Shown piece by piece: positions 47,327-57,606 of a stretch of DNA of 64,000 bases. Each line of letters starts with the position of its first letter. The stretch's first letter is position 1. The stretch is from Rhizobiales bacterium Ga0077525 (GTDB taxonomy: Bacteria > Pseudomonadota > Alphaproteobacteria > Rhizobiales > Xanthobacteraceae), in the NCBI GenBank assembly GCA_001464835.1, contig LNDS01000022.1:37684-101683 (forward strand), written 5' to 3'. The notes beneath the pieces were generated by a model. The model had not been told where the DNA came from. It saw only the letters and a list, made by a program, of their open reading frames with translations, and did not search any database. Position numbers and translations under genes: made by a program.

Positions 47327-48682
47327 ATGTCGTATTCCCAGTCTGCCTACGAGTATCCCGGCAACGCCGCCGCCACCCGTTCGCAATCAACCGAGAACGT
47401 CTCGCGCCATCTCAACCGCAAGCACGGCTCGCAGGCCGCGATGGACGGCTACACCCTTGTCCATGCCGGCCGCGCCGTGCGCATCGGCCCGGTCGCTTTC
47501 TGGATCGTTGTCGGCACGCTCGTCATCATGGGGATCTGGTCGATCGCCACCGGCACCTACTTTGCGTTCCGCGAGGACGTGCTGACCCGCCTGATCGGAC
47601 GCCAGGCCGACATGCAGTTCGCCTATGAGGACCGCGTCGCCGAGTTGCGCGCGCAGGTCGACCGCATCACCAGCCGGCAGATGCTCGATCAGGAACAGTT
47701 CGACAAGAAGCTGCAAGCCCTGATGCAGCGGCAGGCCACCCTTGAACAGCGTAGCGCGGCCATTACCGGCGAGGTCGTCACCACCGGCTCGATCAAGCCG
47801 TCGCGCTTGGCGCCGCCAGCCGAGGCCCGCAAGGCCATCAAGCCGCAGCCGATCAGCGACACCGTCATTTTTACCGCCCCGCCCGACCGCGAAGCCCGCC
47901 TCCAGTCGCGCGAACTTCAGGCCAATCCGACGCGGCTCGCCAATGGCGGCAACGCCAACAGCCTCGACGGCATTCTGGCGCGCGTGTCGCTGTCGCTCGA
48001 CAAGATCGACCAGAGCCAGACCGCGACTTTGACCGACATGGAAGAACAGGCCGACACCAAGGCGCGCCGCATCGGCGGCGTGCTCGCCGATCTCGGCGTC
48101 AATGTCAGCAAGGCGCCGCCCGCTGCCGGTATCGGCGGCCCGTATATCCCGCTCAAAATACCGAAAGGCAACGGCGCCTTCGAGCGCCAGCTCTACCGCA
48201 TCAATGTGGCGCGCGCGCAGATCAACCGCTATACGCAGACGCTAGCCACCGTGCCGGTACGCAAGCCGGTGGTCGGCAACGTCGATATGAGTTCGCCGTT
48301 CGGCTCACGCATGGACCCCTTCCTGAGAGGCCCTGCGATCCATGCCGGCATCGACCTGCGCGGCGACACCGGCGATCCGGTGCGCGCCACCGCCACCGGG
48401 CAGGTCGTCACCGCAAGCTGGCAAGGCGGTTACGGCAACATGGTCGAGATCGACCACGGCAATGGCCTATCGACCCGCTACGGCCACATGTCAAAGATCG
48501 AGGTGAAGGTCGGCCAGCGCGTCGCCATCGGCCAGACCATCGGCCGCATCGGCTCGACCGGCCGCTCGACCGGCCCGCATCTGCACTATGAAACGCGCAT
48601 CGACGACAAACCGGTCGATCCGCAGAAATTCCTCCGCGCTGGCTTGCGCTTGGGCAGCGGGATTCTGGGCTCGAATATTTAG
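47327..48682 (+). CDS. M23 family metallopeptidase (LytM domain), membrane-anchored
   Basis: The 451-residue protein has a cytoplasmic N-terminus of about 50 residues, one membrane segment (about 54-80), a coiled coil (about 95-145) and a C-terminal LytM/M23 domain (about 325-445). Zinc ligands are seen in HAGIDLRGD and GPHLHYETRI, with GNMVEIDHGNGLSTRYGHM between. It can cut peptidoglycan cross-links, or act as an inactive activator of amidases such as AmiC, as EnvC does. The intact ligands favour an active enzyme. It is on the same strand after bcp. Confidence 0.93.
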   Translation: MSYSQSAYEYPGNAAATRSQSTENVSRHLNRKHGSQAAMDGYTLVHAGRAVRIGPVAFWIVVGTLVIMGIWSIATGTYFAFREDVLTRLIGRQADMQFAYEDRVAELRAQVDRITSRQMLDQEQFDKKLQALMQRQATLEQRSAAITGEVVTTGSIKPSRLAPPAEARKAIKPQPISDTVIFTAPPDREARLQSRELQANPTRLANGGNANSLDGILARVSLSLDKIDQSQTATLTDMEEQADTKARRIGGVLADLGVNVSKAPPAAGIGGPYIPLKIPKGNGAFERQLYRINVARAQINRYTQTLATVPVRKPVVGNVDMSSPFGSRMDPFLRGPAIHAGIDLRGDTGDPVRATATGQVVTASWQGGYGNMVEIDHGNGLSTRYGHMSKIEVKVGQRVAIGQTIGRIGSTGRSTGPHLHYETRIDDKPVDPQKFLRAGLRLGSGILGSNI

Positions 48683-48688
48683 ACGCGC

Positions 48689-49279
48689 TCAGCGATTGAT
48701 TCCGGAAGTGGCAGCACCGACACCGAACCCAACCGGCGGGATTTCCTGAATCTTAATCGGCTCAATAAGCTCAATCGTTTTATTGTAGTTGTCGAAACGG
48801 AATGACTGAGTGCTGCGATCAACCGCGATGGCCTTGCCTCCAAATGAGGGGGCCTGCACAACCAACAGCGGAAACTCACCATCGCCCTCGGCAATCTTCA
48901 TACGAACAATGTTGCCGTTGACGGAAAACGGCTTGGGCTCGGTATAGACATTCACCCGCGAAAAATTGTCGATTGCGGTCAGCTCAACGCCGTTTTTATC
49001 GAGCATCTGTATCTGGGCTTTAATCGTCCAGATCGACCGCTGAAAACCCGAGAAGGTGTTTTCCATGTTTTTTATGAGTGGAAACGTGGCCGCAAAGACA
49101 ATCAGGTATCCGGCAAAAGCGCCGCTCGCCCGCACCGTTAGCCCCGCCAACGGCCCGCTGACGGCGACCGAGGTCGCGGGAAACAATTTATAGATCAGAA
49201 TGGCGGGCACGAGCGGCGCCAGCACCCAAAGGAGATGGAGGCCAACCAACGACACAATAACGGTCATTTCCCGGGACAT
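48689..49279 (-). CDS. Hypothetical membrane protein
   Basis: The 196-residue protein has two hydrophobic segments near the N-terminus (about 8-34 and 48-70, including ASGAFAGYLIVFAATFPLI) and then a soluble C-terminal part (about 85-190) rich in beta-strand-forming residues. No family is recognised. The start at 49279 is an ATG with GGGAAGG upstream; a TTG six codons earlier is possible. By eye its codons are more AT-rich than those of its neighbours. It is convergent with the M23 gene and divergent from the small secreted gene, so the pair may have arrived together. Confidence 0.7.
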   Translation of the reverse strand: MSREMTVIVSLVGLHLLWVLAPLVPAILIYKLFPATSVAVSGPLAGLTVRASGAFAGYLIVFAATFPLIKNMENTFSGFQRSIWTIKAQIQMLDKNGVELTAIDNFSRVNVYTEPKPFSVNGNIVRMKIAEGDGEFPLLVVQAPSFGGKAIAVDRSTQSFRFDNYNKTIELIEPIKIQEIPPVGFGVGAATSGINR

Positions 49280-49360
49280 TTTTAGCGCCCTTCCCAACTC
49301 AACCAGTAGTCGTTATAATTACACAGTGCCCGAATAGGTAAAAGCCCTAATGGAGGCAAA

Positions 49361-49801
49361 ATGCGAATTTTCCCAGCAGCTTTGATGGCTGCCGCGCTTA
49401 CCGTTCTAGCGGCACCGAATGTCTCCTCGCAGACTGCAGAAATCGAACTTGCCAAACAATATCTGGCAACTCTGGATAAAGGCGACTTCCACAATGCCTA
49501 CAGCAATTTTTTGGCGCCAAGTTTTCAGGCCCAGATGACCTTGCAAAACTTCGCAATGAGTTACCAGAACACGAAACAGCAATTGGGCGTCAATATCGGA
49601 CAACAGACGTTCAGGAACAGCGCGGGGCGCTCCGAGCGTCAGGTTGTTCTGCAAAATACTGTGCCTACGCCAAATGGGCCGGCATTACAGGTCAGGTTCC
49701 GAACGATCTATCCCAACACAGTCGCGTTTGAAGACGTCTATATGCAACCGACCCCGTTCGGCACAAAGGTCGTCGGCACCTGGATAGCACCAGGCTTCTG
49801 A
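49361..49801 (+). CDS. Small secreted protein, DUF4019-like
   Basis: The 146-residue protein has a signal peptide (residues 1-23, ending VSSQ) and a compact domain with LAKQYLATLDKGDFHNAYSNFL and MSYQNTKQQLGV, similar in pattern to DUF4019 periplasmic proteins. Function is unknown. The gene is somewhat AT-rich and lies 81 bp from the divergent hypothetical membrane protein gene. Its stop codon ends one base before the convergent prfB stop. Confidence 0.65.
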   Translation: MRIFPAALMAAALTVLAAPNVSSQTAEIELAKQYLATLDKGDFHNAYSNFLAPSFQAQMTLQNFAMSYQNTKQQLGVNIGQQTFRNSAGRSERQVVLQNTVPTPNGPALQVRFRTIYPNTVAFEDVYMQPTPFGTKVVGTWIAPGF

Positions 49802-49802
49802 C

Positions 49803-50934
49803 CTATTCCACATCCTCAACGCTATCCGGGCCCCCGCCGAACGCTTTCTGCGCCAGCGCCGCCTGCATGAACGGGTCGAGATCGCCGTTGAGCACGCCGT
49901 CGCTGTCGGAGGTCGAGACGCCGGTGCGCAGGTCCTTGACCATCTGATACGGATTGAGAACGTAAGAGCGGATCTGGTGCCCCCAGGCGATGTCGGTCTT
50001 GGCGTCCTGTGCCGCGACCGCCTTGTCCTCGCGCCGCTTCACCTCGGCCTCGAACAATTTGGCGCGCAGCATGTCCCAGGCCATGGCGCGGTTGCGGTGC
50101 TGCGAACGGTCCTGCTGGCACTTCACCACCGTGTTGGTCGGTATATGCGTCAGGCGCACCGCCGACTCGGTCTTGTTGACATGCTGGCCACCGGCACCGC
50201 CCGAACGCATGACGTCGGTGCGCACGTCGCTCTCGTTGATCTCGATCTTGATGCGGTCGTCGATCACCGGAAACACGACGACGCTGGCGAACGACGTATG
50301 CCGCCGCGCATTGGCGTCGAACGGCGAAATGCGCACCAGCCGGTGCACGCCGTTCTCGCTTTTCAGCCAGCCATAGGCGTTATGGCCCTTGATCTGTACG
50401 GTGGCAGACTTGATGCCGGCGCCCTCGCCTTCGCTCTCTTCGACCCACTCGACCTTGTAGCCCTTCTTCTCGGCCCAGCGCACATACATGCGCATCAGCA
50501 TCTCGGCCCAGTCCTGGCTCTCGGTGCCGCCGGAGCCGGCATGGACTTCGAGATAGCAGTCGTTGGCGTCGGCTTCGCCCGACAGCAACGCTTCGAGTTC
50601 GCGCCGCGCCACCTCGGCCTTGAGGACCCTGAGCGCAGCTTCGGCCTCGCCGACCGTGGCAGCGTCCTTCTCGGCTTCGCCGAGTTCAATCAGCATCAGC
50701 TGGTCGGCGAGATCCTGCTCGATGCGGCCGATGGACTTGAGCTGGTCCTCCAGCGCGTCGCGCTCGCGCATGGTCCGCTGCGCCTTGGCCTGGTCGTTCC
50801 AGAAAGCGGGGTCTTCGGCGAATTTGTTCAGTTCGGCGAGGCGGCGCGTCGCGGTATCGACGTCAAAGATGCCTCCTCAGCAGCCCGACCGACTGCTTGA
50901 TGTCTTCAACGAGATTCTGTGTTTCGGCGCGCAT
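49803..50934 (-). CDS. prfB: Peptide chain release factor 2 (RF2), needs programmed +1 frameshift
   Basis: RF2 releases peptides at UGA and UAA codons. Translation starts at the ATG at 50934 ([11 protein letters not shown]), runs 23 codons to CTT, and then meets an in-frame TGA at 50865-50863. A +1 shift at CTT-T continues in the main frame from 50864 for 353 codons. The total is 376 residues. The recoded protein carries the tripeptide anticodon SPF at 203-205 and the catalytic GGQ at 248-250, close to E. coli RF2. In-frame ATG at 50946 is an alternative start. The gene is convergent with the small secreted gene and upstream of nothing on its strand nearer than the GDPD gene. Confidence 0.95.
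50862..50877 (-). promoter_or_regulatory. prfB programmed +1 frameshift site
   Basis: On the minus strand the sequence is AGGAGG-CAT-CTT-TGA-C. The internal Shine-Dalgarno AGGAGG (50877-50872) is three bases before the slippery CTT (50868-50866), and TGA C is the in-frame stop (50865-50862). This is the arrangement of the E. coli prfB site, AGGGGG-TAT-CTT-TGA-C. RF2 shortage slows termination at TGA and favours the shift, so RF2 regulates its own synthesis. Confidence 0.93.
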
Positions 50935-51085
50935 CGCTTTGTCCATGCAGCCGAATCGACATTTTCGAACGGCTTCCTTCCGCAAATATGCATGGGGGTT
51001 TAGCGGCGCAACGGCGCCGGCGCAACCGGGACCTCGGCCGCCGGTCCAGGATTTCCGGCAAGGCCACGCGGAATGGCGTTTGGGC

Positions 51086-52303
51086 CTATTTCAGGTTCAT
51101 GCAGTTCGCATAGAAAGTGACGGTCGCCGGCCAGTCGGAAAACACCCCGACAACGCCGACCTGCTGGGCCAGAACGTCGAGCACTTCGTAAATCATGCCG
51201 TCATTGTCGACGACGGCATTGACCGACTTGTAGTAGTACCCGCCGCCCTTCTGTAGCGGGCCGGAGCGTTCCAGCGACCAGGTGATGATGTTGAGGCCGG
51301 CGGCCTTGGCTTCCCTGGCATAGGCCGAGGGGACGATCTTGCCGTTCTCGACCGTCACCAGCAACGGCATCGACGGCGCGATATAATTGACGCCCTGTGC
51401 CTTCAACTCCTTCATCGACGGCTTGAAGGTCGCGGCATTCATCGGGTCGAACGACTTGTCGGTTTCGTCGCGGTCGTCGAGGAAGACCGCTTGCTTGCCG
51501 AATTCCGGTTCGGCTTTGATCCAGTAGAGAATGTCGGCGAGGTTGAAGGACTGCGGGAAAACGTCGGCGGGGGGCACACCGGCGGCCTTGTATTCGTCAA
51601 TCATCGCCTGCGCGTACTGCTCCTGGGTCCAGCCGTCATACGGCATGGCCACGGACGGGGCTTTCAGTTCCGGCGTGAATTTGACGCCCATCTTCTTGAC
51701 CAGCGCGATGTATTCGGCGTGCGTCATCAGCGTGCCGCCGGCCGCGGCATAAAGATCGGTGCGCCAGCGCGCCGTGCCGTTCATGTAGCCGGCCACTGTC
51801 GTCGCCTTGGTATCGGCGGCGTCCATCTTGCCAGTCAACGTCTTGAATTCGGCGAGCGTGATGTCGCTGGTGCGACATTCGGCGGAGGCCGGCTTGTCGC
51901 CTTCCGCCGGGGTGAACGGCTTGGTGCATTTGGCGGCCAGCGCCGTGCCGAGGATGTTCGTTGTGGTGTGAAGGTCGTTCTGGGCGTGCCGGCAAACGAG
52001 CTTCCTGTCCTTGGTGAAAGCGACGTCGCACTCCTGAATGCCGGCGCCCATGCGGTGCGCGGCGGTATAGGATTCAACCGTGTGCTCGGCGAACTGCAAC
52101 GGCGCGCCGCGGTGCGCGATGGAGAACTGCTTGCGCTCCTGCGGCTTGTCGAGACAGGCCTCGAGCCGCGCTTTCAGTTCGGGATTGCGGCTCTGCCCGA
52201 TCAGAAACTGCGGCCGTACGCCGACTTCGACCGGGGCGGCCGGCGCAACGCTGGAGTAAAGTGACATGGCGATCAGGCTGACCGGCAAAAGCAGCGCGCG
52301 CAT
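51086..52303 (-). CDS. Glycerophosphodiester phosphodiesterase, periplasmic
   Basis: The 405-residue protein has a Sec signal peptide (about 1-27, ending APAA) and a GDPD TIM-barrel. The motifs are IAHRGAP with catalytic [24 protein letters not shown] (second acid/His cluster) and FTPELKAP. It hydrolyses glycerophosphodiesters to sn-glycerol-3-phosphate and an alcohol. It is longer than the roughly 250-residue cytoplasmic enzymes, like periplasmic GlpQ types. Six Cys residues could form disulfides. The start at 52303 follows GGAGAA; a longer frame upstream is not supported. It lies 150 bp from prfB and 148 bp from mrcA, both on the same strand. Confidence 0.92.
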   Translation of the reverse strand: MRALLLPVSLIAMSLYSSVAPAAPVEVGVRPQFLIGQSRNPELKARLEACLDKPQERKQFSIAHRGAPLQFAEHTVESYTAAHRMGAGIQECDVAFTKDRKLVCRHAQNDLHTTTNILGTALAAKCTKPFTPAEGDKPASAECRTSDITLAEFKTLTGKMDAADTKATTVAGYMNGTARWRTDLYAAAGGTLMTHAEYIALVKKMGVKFTPELKAPSVAMPYDGWTQEQYAQAMIDEYKAAGVPPADVFPQSFNLADILYWIKAEPEFGKQAVFLDDRDETDKSFDPMNAATFKPSMKELKAQGVNYIAPSMPLLVTVENGKIVPSAYAREAKAAGLNIITWSLERSGPLQKGGGYYYKSVNAVVDNDGMIYEVLDVLAQQVGVVGVFSDWPATVTFYANCMNLK

Positions 52304-52451
52304 GGAAATTCTCCACATTGCCTTCGATGACCCAACACAGCGTCGAGCGTCAGCAAGAGAAGGATTTACAAGAGCATCGACTACCGCCTTATGACAGTCG
52401 CGCGACGTTTTGCTTTCGCAGCGTTCTGGCGCGATTCGCCATAGGCGACGC

Positions 52452-54938
52452 TCAATATAGCCCGCCGGTCCCTGACCGCACCGCGCGGCCGGATTCGGGC
52501 GACACGCCCTGCCCCCAGGCACGCGGCGGCGCGCCGCCGTTATCGAAGCTGTCACCGGCGCCGACCACCGAATAGCTGTCCGGCGGCGCAGTACCAGGCT
52601 TGAACGCCTCAAGGATCGCCTTGGGCGTATCCGGCCCGGCGCGCATGCCGGTCTTGGCATCGACGCGGATCAGCTTGATGCCGGGTGGCACGCGGAACGG
52701 CGCCCCGGGCTTGCCGGCCAGCGCGGCCTTCATGAATTCCTTGACCACGGGAGCTGCCAGCTTGCCGCCGGTCTCGCCACGGCCGAGCGAACGCGGCTTG
52801 TCGAAGCCGAAGTAAACGCCGACCACCAGGTCGGTGGTAAAGCCGATGAACCAGGCGTCCTTGTAATCGTTGGTGGTGCCGGTCTTGCCGGCGACCGGCT
52901 TGCCGACGTCGCGCTGGAAGCCGACGCCGCCGGCGGTGCCGCGAATGGTGACGCCTTCCATCATCGAGGTGATCTGATACGCCGTCATCGGATCGATGAC
53001 CTGCTCGCGCCGGTCAATTAGCGACGGCTCCGGCTGGTTCTCCCATTTCTTGCCGGAGCAGCCGATGCACTCGCGCTCGTCATGGCGATAAACGGTGTGC
53101 CCGTAGCGGTCCTGAATGCGATCGACGAGCGTCGGCTTCACGCGGCGGCCGCCATTGTCGAACATGGCGTAAGCCGTGACCATGCGCAGCAGCGAGGTCT
53201 CGCCGGCGCCAAGCGAGAACGACAGATACGGCGGCAGGCTGTCATAGACGCCGAAGCGCTTGGAATATTCCGCGATCAGCGGCATGCCGACATCCTGCGC
53301 CAGCCGCACCGTCATCACGTTGCGCGAATGCTCGATGCCGAAGCGCAAGGTCGACGGGCCATGGAAACTGTTCTCGTAGTTCTCCGGCTTCCACACGCCC
53401 TGCCCCGCGCCCTGATCGAGTTCGATCGGCGCGTCGAGCACCAGCGATGACGGCGTATAGCCATTGTCGAGGGCTGCGGCATAAACGATCGGTTTGAACG
53501 AGGAACCGGGCTGGCGCAACGCCTGCGTCGCGCGGTTGAACTGGCTCTGGTCGTAGGAAAAGCCGCCGACCATGGCGAGCACGCGCCCGGTCCACGGATC
53601 CTGCGCGACCAGGGCGCCGGACACTTCCGGCACCTGACGCAGACGGAACTGGCCGTTCGTCTTCTCGGACGGCTCGACATAGACAACGTCGCCCGGATTA
53701 AGCACCTGGCCGACTTTGGTCGGCGTCTTGCCGGATACCCGCGCCCACTTCACGCCGTCGAGCGGCAAAATTCCAATGTCGCGGTCCTTGCCGAGATAGC
53801 CGGTCGGATCGCGGCCGGGCTGCAAGCCGACACGCGCCGATTGATCGCTGACTTCCAGCACCACTGCCATGCGCCACGGCGCCACGTCATTGAGAGCCTT
53901 GACCTCGGCAAGCTTGACGCCCCAGTCGCCGGAAATATCGATCTGGGTGGTGGCGCCGCGCCAGCCATGCGCTTCGTCGTATTTCACCAGCCCGTCGATC
54001 AGCGCCTTGCGCGCCTGCACCTGCATCTTCGGATCGAGCGTGGTGCGCACCGACAGACCGCCTTCGTACAGCTTCTTCTCGCCGTAACGTTCATAGAGTT
54101 CGCGGCGCACTTCCTCGGCGAAATATTCGGCGGCGAATGTGAGATGCTGAGCGGACGCCTTCTGCACAATGCCGAGGCCTGTGCGCTTGGCCGCTTCGGC
54201 TTCAGCCGCCTTGATGAAGCCGGCTTCCGCCATGCGATCAAGCACCCAGTTGCGCCGCTCCAGCGCGCGTTCGCGGAAGCGGAACGGATGATAATTGTTC
54301 GGTGCCTTCGGCAGCGCCGCGAGATAAGCCACTTCCGGGATGGTCAATTCGTTGACCGCCTTGTCGAAATAGACCAGCGACGCGGCGGCGATGCCGTAGG
54401 CGCCCAGCCCGAGATAGATTTCGTTCAGGTACAGTTCGAGGATCTTGTCCTTCGAATAAGTGCGCTCGATCTTCAGCGCCAAGAGCGCTTCCTTGATCTT
54501 GCGGGTGTAAGACACCTCGTTGGTCAACAGGAAGTTCTTGGCGACCTGTTGCGTGATGGTCGAGGCGCCCTGCGGGCGGCGCCCGGAGCCGAGATTCTGC
54601 ACCAGGTTGACGCCGGCGCGGGCGATGCCCATGAAATCCAGGCCGCCATGTTCGTAGAAATTTTTGTCTTCGGCGGCGAGATAGGCGGTGATGACCAGCT
54701 TCGGCACTGCCTGGATCGGGACGTAGAGACGGCGCTCGCGGGCATATTCGGCGACCAGCGAGCCGTCGCCGGCGTGCACGCGCGTCATCACCGGCGGCTC
54801 GTAATCCTGAAGCTGCGAATAGTCCGGCAGGTCCTTGGAGAAATGCCACAGCAGGCCGGATACGCCGGCAATGCCGACGACGAACAGGATGGTGCCGGCG
54901 GCGAACAGGAACCCGAGGAAGCGCAGAATGAACTTCAT
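52452..54938 (-). CDS. mrcA: Penicillin-binding protein 1A
   Basis: This 828-residue bifunctional class A PBP makes and cross-links peptidoglycan. Its membrane anchor is at residues about 5-32. The transglycosylase domain has the catalytic Glu90 in [12 protein letters not shown] and the [12 protein letters not shown] motif. The transpeptidase domain has the nucleophile in PGSSFKPIV (about 478), SRN near 535 and KTGTTN (about 684). An OB-like insertion lies between the domains. The start at 54938 lacks a strong ribosome-binding site. It is downstream of amiC by 122 bp on the same strand; the two are likely co-expressed. Confidence 0.96.
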   Translation of the reverse strand: MKFILRFLGFLFAAGTILFVVGIAGVSGLLWHFSKDLPDYSQLQDYEPPVMTRVHAGDGSLVAEYARERRLYVPIQAVPKLVITAYLAAEDKNFYEHGGLDFMGIARAGVNLVQNLGSGRRPQGASTITQQVAKNFLLTNEVSYTRKIKEALLALKIERTYSKDKILELYLNEIYLGLGAYGIAAASLVYFDKAVNELTIPEVAYLAALPKAPNNYHPFRFRERALERRNWVLDRMAEAGFIKAAEAEAAKRTGLGIVQKASAQHLTFAAEYFAEEVRRELYERYGEKKLYEGGLSVRTTLDPKMQVQARKALIDGLVKYDEAHGWRGATTQIDISGDWGVKLAEVKALNDVAPWRMAVVLEVSDQSARVGLQPGRDPTGYLGKDRDIGILPLDGVKWARVSGKTPTKVGQVLNPGDVVYVEPSEKTNGQFRLRQVPEVSGALVAQDPWTGRVLAMVGGFSYDQSQFNRATQALRQPGSSFKPIVYAAALDNGYTPSSLVLDAPIELDQGAGQGVWKPENYENSFHGPSTLRFGIEHSRNVMTVRLAQDVGMPLIAEYSKRFGVYDSLPPYLSFSLGAGETSLLRMVTAYAMFDNGGRRVKPTLVDRIQDRYGHTVYRHDERECIGCSGKKWENQPEPSLIDRREQVIDPMTAYQITSMMEGVTIRGTAGGVGFQRDVGKPVAGKTGTTNDYKDAWFIGFTTDLVVGVYFGFDKPRSLGRGETGGKLAAPVVKEFMKAALAGKPGAPFRVPPGIKLIRVDAKTGMRAGPDTPKAILEAFKPGTAPPDSYSVVGAGDSFDNGGAPPRAWGQGVSPESGRAVRSGTGGLY

Positions 54939-55060
54939 GAGCGAATAGTCCCGCTTCTTTCCCCGGCAGCGCAATGGTCGCCAAACCACTTGTTCGCAAG
55001 CCACTCTGGTCGCTTGGTTTTATGTTGAAACTGAGGCCACAGGCCGCCCGCGACGTCCAT

Positions 55061-56341
55061 TCAGTTGCCCTTCCCGGCGCTGCCGCGCGCCAATCGAGAC
55101 GCAAAAAAGGTATCGATCGCCTGCGACAGCGCCGTGGCCGTCTTGGCCTGCCACTCGGCCGAGGTCAAAAGCTTGAGGTCGCCCTTGGTCGACATGTAAC
55201 CCAATTCCACCAGAACGGAAGGGACGTCCGGCGCGGTCAGAACTTTAAATCCCGCCGACTTCATCGGATTCTTGTGCAGCCGGGCGGCGTTCTTCAATTC
55301 GCCGACCACGTGACGGGCAAACTGCGTCGAGTACGTTTTGGTTTCACGCTGCGCCAGATCGACGAGAATATTGGCGACGTCGTCGGGCTCCGCCGTCAGA
55401 TCGACGCCGGCAATGGCGTCGGCGCGGTTTTCGGCCTCGGCGAGGCGGGCGGCTTCGGCGTCGGAGGCATTTTCCGACAATGTATAGACGGTGGCGCCCT
55501 CGGCCTGGCCTTCGCTTTTCGGGATGGCGTCGGCGTGGATCGACACGAACAACGAGGCGCCCTGCGCCCGGCTGAACTTCACCCGCTCGCTGAGCGCGAT
55601 GAAAGTGTCGTCGGAACGGGTCAGCGCCACGCGATATTTACCGCTGCGCTCAAGCATGCCGCGCAACGTCTGCGCGAATTTCAGCACCACGTCCTTTTCC
55701 AGTTCGCCGGTCGCCGCCTTGGCGCCGTTGTCGATGCCGCCATGGCCGGGATCGAGCACGATCAGCGGCCGGCTGTCGGTCGAGCTAGGAGCCGGCGCTT
55801 CGCTGCGGCTGACATTGGCGCTGCGCGGCGCGCGCGTTTCTAGCGACATCGCCCGCTGGAAGCTGGTTTTATCGGTGGCCGACAGGTCGATGACCAGCCG
55901 CGCCGGCAGGCCGCCTTCGGCATCGAGGACGAAGGCCTTGTCGATGCGCACCGGCCCTTTGGTGTCGAGCACGATACGGGAGCCGCCCTGCATGATGAGG
56001 CCGAAACGGAACGCCTTGATCAGGCCGCGGCTCTGTTCGCCGGCCTTCTCGGGCAACTTGAAGGCGACCTGGGGCAGATCGACCACCACGCGGTACGGAT
56101 TGGCCAAAGCGAAGGCGGCGACGTCGATTTTGCCCGTCAGGTCCATGATGAAGCGGGTCTGGGTGTCCGAGCCGCCGACCCGCACATCGGTCACCGCCGG
56201 CAGCCGGTCGATAGCATCCGCCAAGGCTTTCTGCGCCACAGCGCCTTTTTCGGCGGCCGGGGCGGCTAAGACGGCCAACGCCAAGCCCAGCAGAGCGAGC
56301 GCTGCGGAAGCCCCAAACCTTCTGAACGCGCGATCTGTCAC
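55061..56341 (-). CDS. amiC: N-acetylmuramoyl-L-alanine amidase with AMIN domain
   Basis: The 426-residue periplasmic amidase splits the bond between MurNAc and the peptide during daughter-cell separation. It has a signal peptide (about 1-28), an AMIN septal-targeting domain (about 45-150), a Ser/Pro linker and an Amidase_3 domain with zinc ligands in LDPGHGGIDNGA, the Glu in the following helix (EKDVVLKFA) and SIHADAIPKS. The start codon is GTG at 56341, giving a proper signal peptide; longer in-frame reading adds a charged extension. The gene is upstream of mrcA and convergent with nothing. The RES toxin gene ends 136 bp away. Confidence 0.94.
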   Translation of the reverse strand: MTDRAFRRFGASAALALLGLALAVLAAPAAEKGAVAQKALADAIDRLPAVTDVRVGGSDTQTRFIMDLTGKIDVAAFALANPYRVVVDLPQVAFKLPEKAGEQSRGLIKAFRFGLIMQGGSRIVLDTKGPVRIDKAFVLDAEGGLPARLVIDLSATDKTSFQRAMSLETRAPRSANVSRSEAPAPSSTDSRPLIVLDPGHGGIDNGAKAATGELEKDVVLKFAQTLRGMLERSGKYRVALTRSDDTFIALSERVKFSRAQGASLFVSIHADAIPKSEGQAEGATVYTLSENASDAEAARLAEAENRADAIAGVDLTAEPDDVANILVDLAQRETKTYSTQFARHVVGELKNAARLHKNPMKSAGFKVLTAPDVPSVLVELGYMSTKGDLKLLTSAEWQAKTATALSQAIDTFFASRLARGSAGKGN

Positions 56342-56476
56342 CGAATCCGACCCTTTCGGTGGTGCTTTTACCCTATTAGCGGCTGCTTCGGTTAATGGAA
56401 GTTGACCGGCGCGGCGCAAACCTGCGCGGCCGTGACAAAGAAGCAAGGCGCCAGTTCCTCTGCCCCTCCTAGAGCA

Positions 56477-57184
56477 TCACCTGGCCGGCCACTCCCGCCA
56501 TTCGCTCTCGCCCATGACGAAATACCGCGTCATGCGCTTGCCATCCCAATGATATTGCAGCGTCTGCGCCTGGATGACCGGCAGTTTCACCAGATCCGGA
56601 TAGAACAGCGCCGCCGCCTGGCCCGCCGGCCAGCGCACACTTGGATAGACGATGCCGTCGCTGCTGGCGCTTTTCAGCGACGCCGCGAGCGCTTGACCTA
56701 CCGTCCAATCGTCCGGCGCGAGACACCCCTCGAAGCCGCCGCCACGCAGATCATGCAAGGGGCCAGCAATGCGGGCGCGCAGTTCGCGGTATTGCGCGTC
56801 GGCGGCTGGCTCCGCGGTGCGCGCCATGAAGCGTTCAAAATGATAGGCGGCTTCGGCCAAGGCGACCTCAAAGCGATCGCCGCTGTACCAGACGCCGTAA
56901 CCGCCGTCGGAAAAACGGCTTGGCCGCAAGCGCGATGCATGGGTGAAGGCCGCCATCACCAGACTCGCGCCCGGCCCGCTGACGCGACGCGCTGGCGGCA
57001 CCAAAGTGAGATCCCCCACTTCGTCGCGCACGCGCGGATTGGTTTTGGCTTCGGCGCGGGCGATCAATTCCCAATCGGCCGGATCGGCGATGTCCTCGAA
57101 CAGCGACACTGGCGGGTAGATGGTGCGAACAATACGGTGGCTGACCAGCCAGTCGATCTGCGCCACCGGCGGCGTTTCGCTCAC
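56477..57184 (-). CDS. RES-domain toxin (NAD+ phosphorylase family)
   Basis: The 235-residue protein has the RES domain pattern: a conserved Arg (in HRIVRTIYP), SVSLFED-like region, the FSDGGYGVWYSGDRFEVALAEAAYH core with conserved Tyr and Glu, and the late GIVYPSVRW with Ser. Known RES toxins deplete NAD+ by phosphorolysis or glycohydrolysis. The gene starts with GTG at 57184, overlapping the antitoxin stop by GTGA, so the toxin is made by coupled translation. It is 136 bp from amiC. Confidence 0.92.
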   Translation of the reverse strand: MSETPPVAQIDWLVSHRIVRTIYPPVSLFEDIADPADWELIARAEAKTNPRVRDEVGDLTLVPPARRVSGPGASLVMAAFTHASRLRPSRFSDGGYGVWYSGDRFEVALAEAAYHFERFMARTAEPAADAQYRELRARIAGPLHDLRGGGFEGCLAPDDWTVGQALAASLKSASSDGIVYPSVRWPAGQAAALFYPDLVKLPVIQAQTLQYHWDGKRMTRYFVMGESEWREWPAR

Positions 57185-57606
57185 CAGCCACCGCGCTCGG
57201 CGTCGAGATAGGCGCGCACCGCGCTGAGGTCGCTGGGCGCGCCTGCCAGCATACGATCAAGCGCCGACTGCCCGCCGAAAGCGGTGTTCGGTCGTGCCAC
57301 CCAGGCGTAACCGCGCGCCGGGTCGGTAAAGAGATGACGCAACGCTTTGTGGATGCCCATCAGGTCGCCGAGCCGCCACACCGTATCCGACGGCACCGCG
57401 CCGATCGTGCCGCGCTTCCAGCGGTAGAATGTCGAGGCGCTCGGTTGCCCAAGAAGGACCCTCGCCTGCGCGTCATTGACCTGCCAAAGCCGAAACAGGT
57501 TGAAGACCGCGCGCAACATGGCAGCGGCTTCCGCCGGTGTTACAGCGCCCGCCGGCGTAACCGTTGCGGGTCGCGCATTCTGGTCGATGATCGCGGTCTC
57601 CGACAC
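57181..57606 (-). CDS. Xre/MbcA/ParS-type antitoxin (partner of RES toxin)
   Basis: The 141-residue protein has an N-terminal helical part, a Xre-like HTH region (VNDAQARVLLGQPSASTFYRWKRGT with conserved W) and the C-terminal MbcA/ParS toxin-binding domain (about 95-140: ALRHLFTDPARGYAWVARPNTAFGGQSALDRMLAG). It binds RES toxin and probably represses its own promoter at the palindrome 57632-57643. The GTG start at 57606 is chosen for its GGAGAGG site; a longer frame is possible but unsupported. Confidence 0.92.
   Translation of the reverse strand: MSETAIIDQNARPATVTPAGAVTPAEAAAMLRAVFNLFRLWQVNDAQARVLLGQPSASTFYRWKRGTIGAVPSDTVWRLGDLMGIHKALRHLFTDPARGYAWVARPNTAFGGQSALDRMLAGAPSDLSAVRAYLDAERGGW

Noticed and set aside
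50771..50934. Starting RF2 at the internal ATG at 50771.
   Set aside because: This start loses the first 54 residues of RF2 and ignores a perfect recoding site just upstream.
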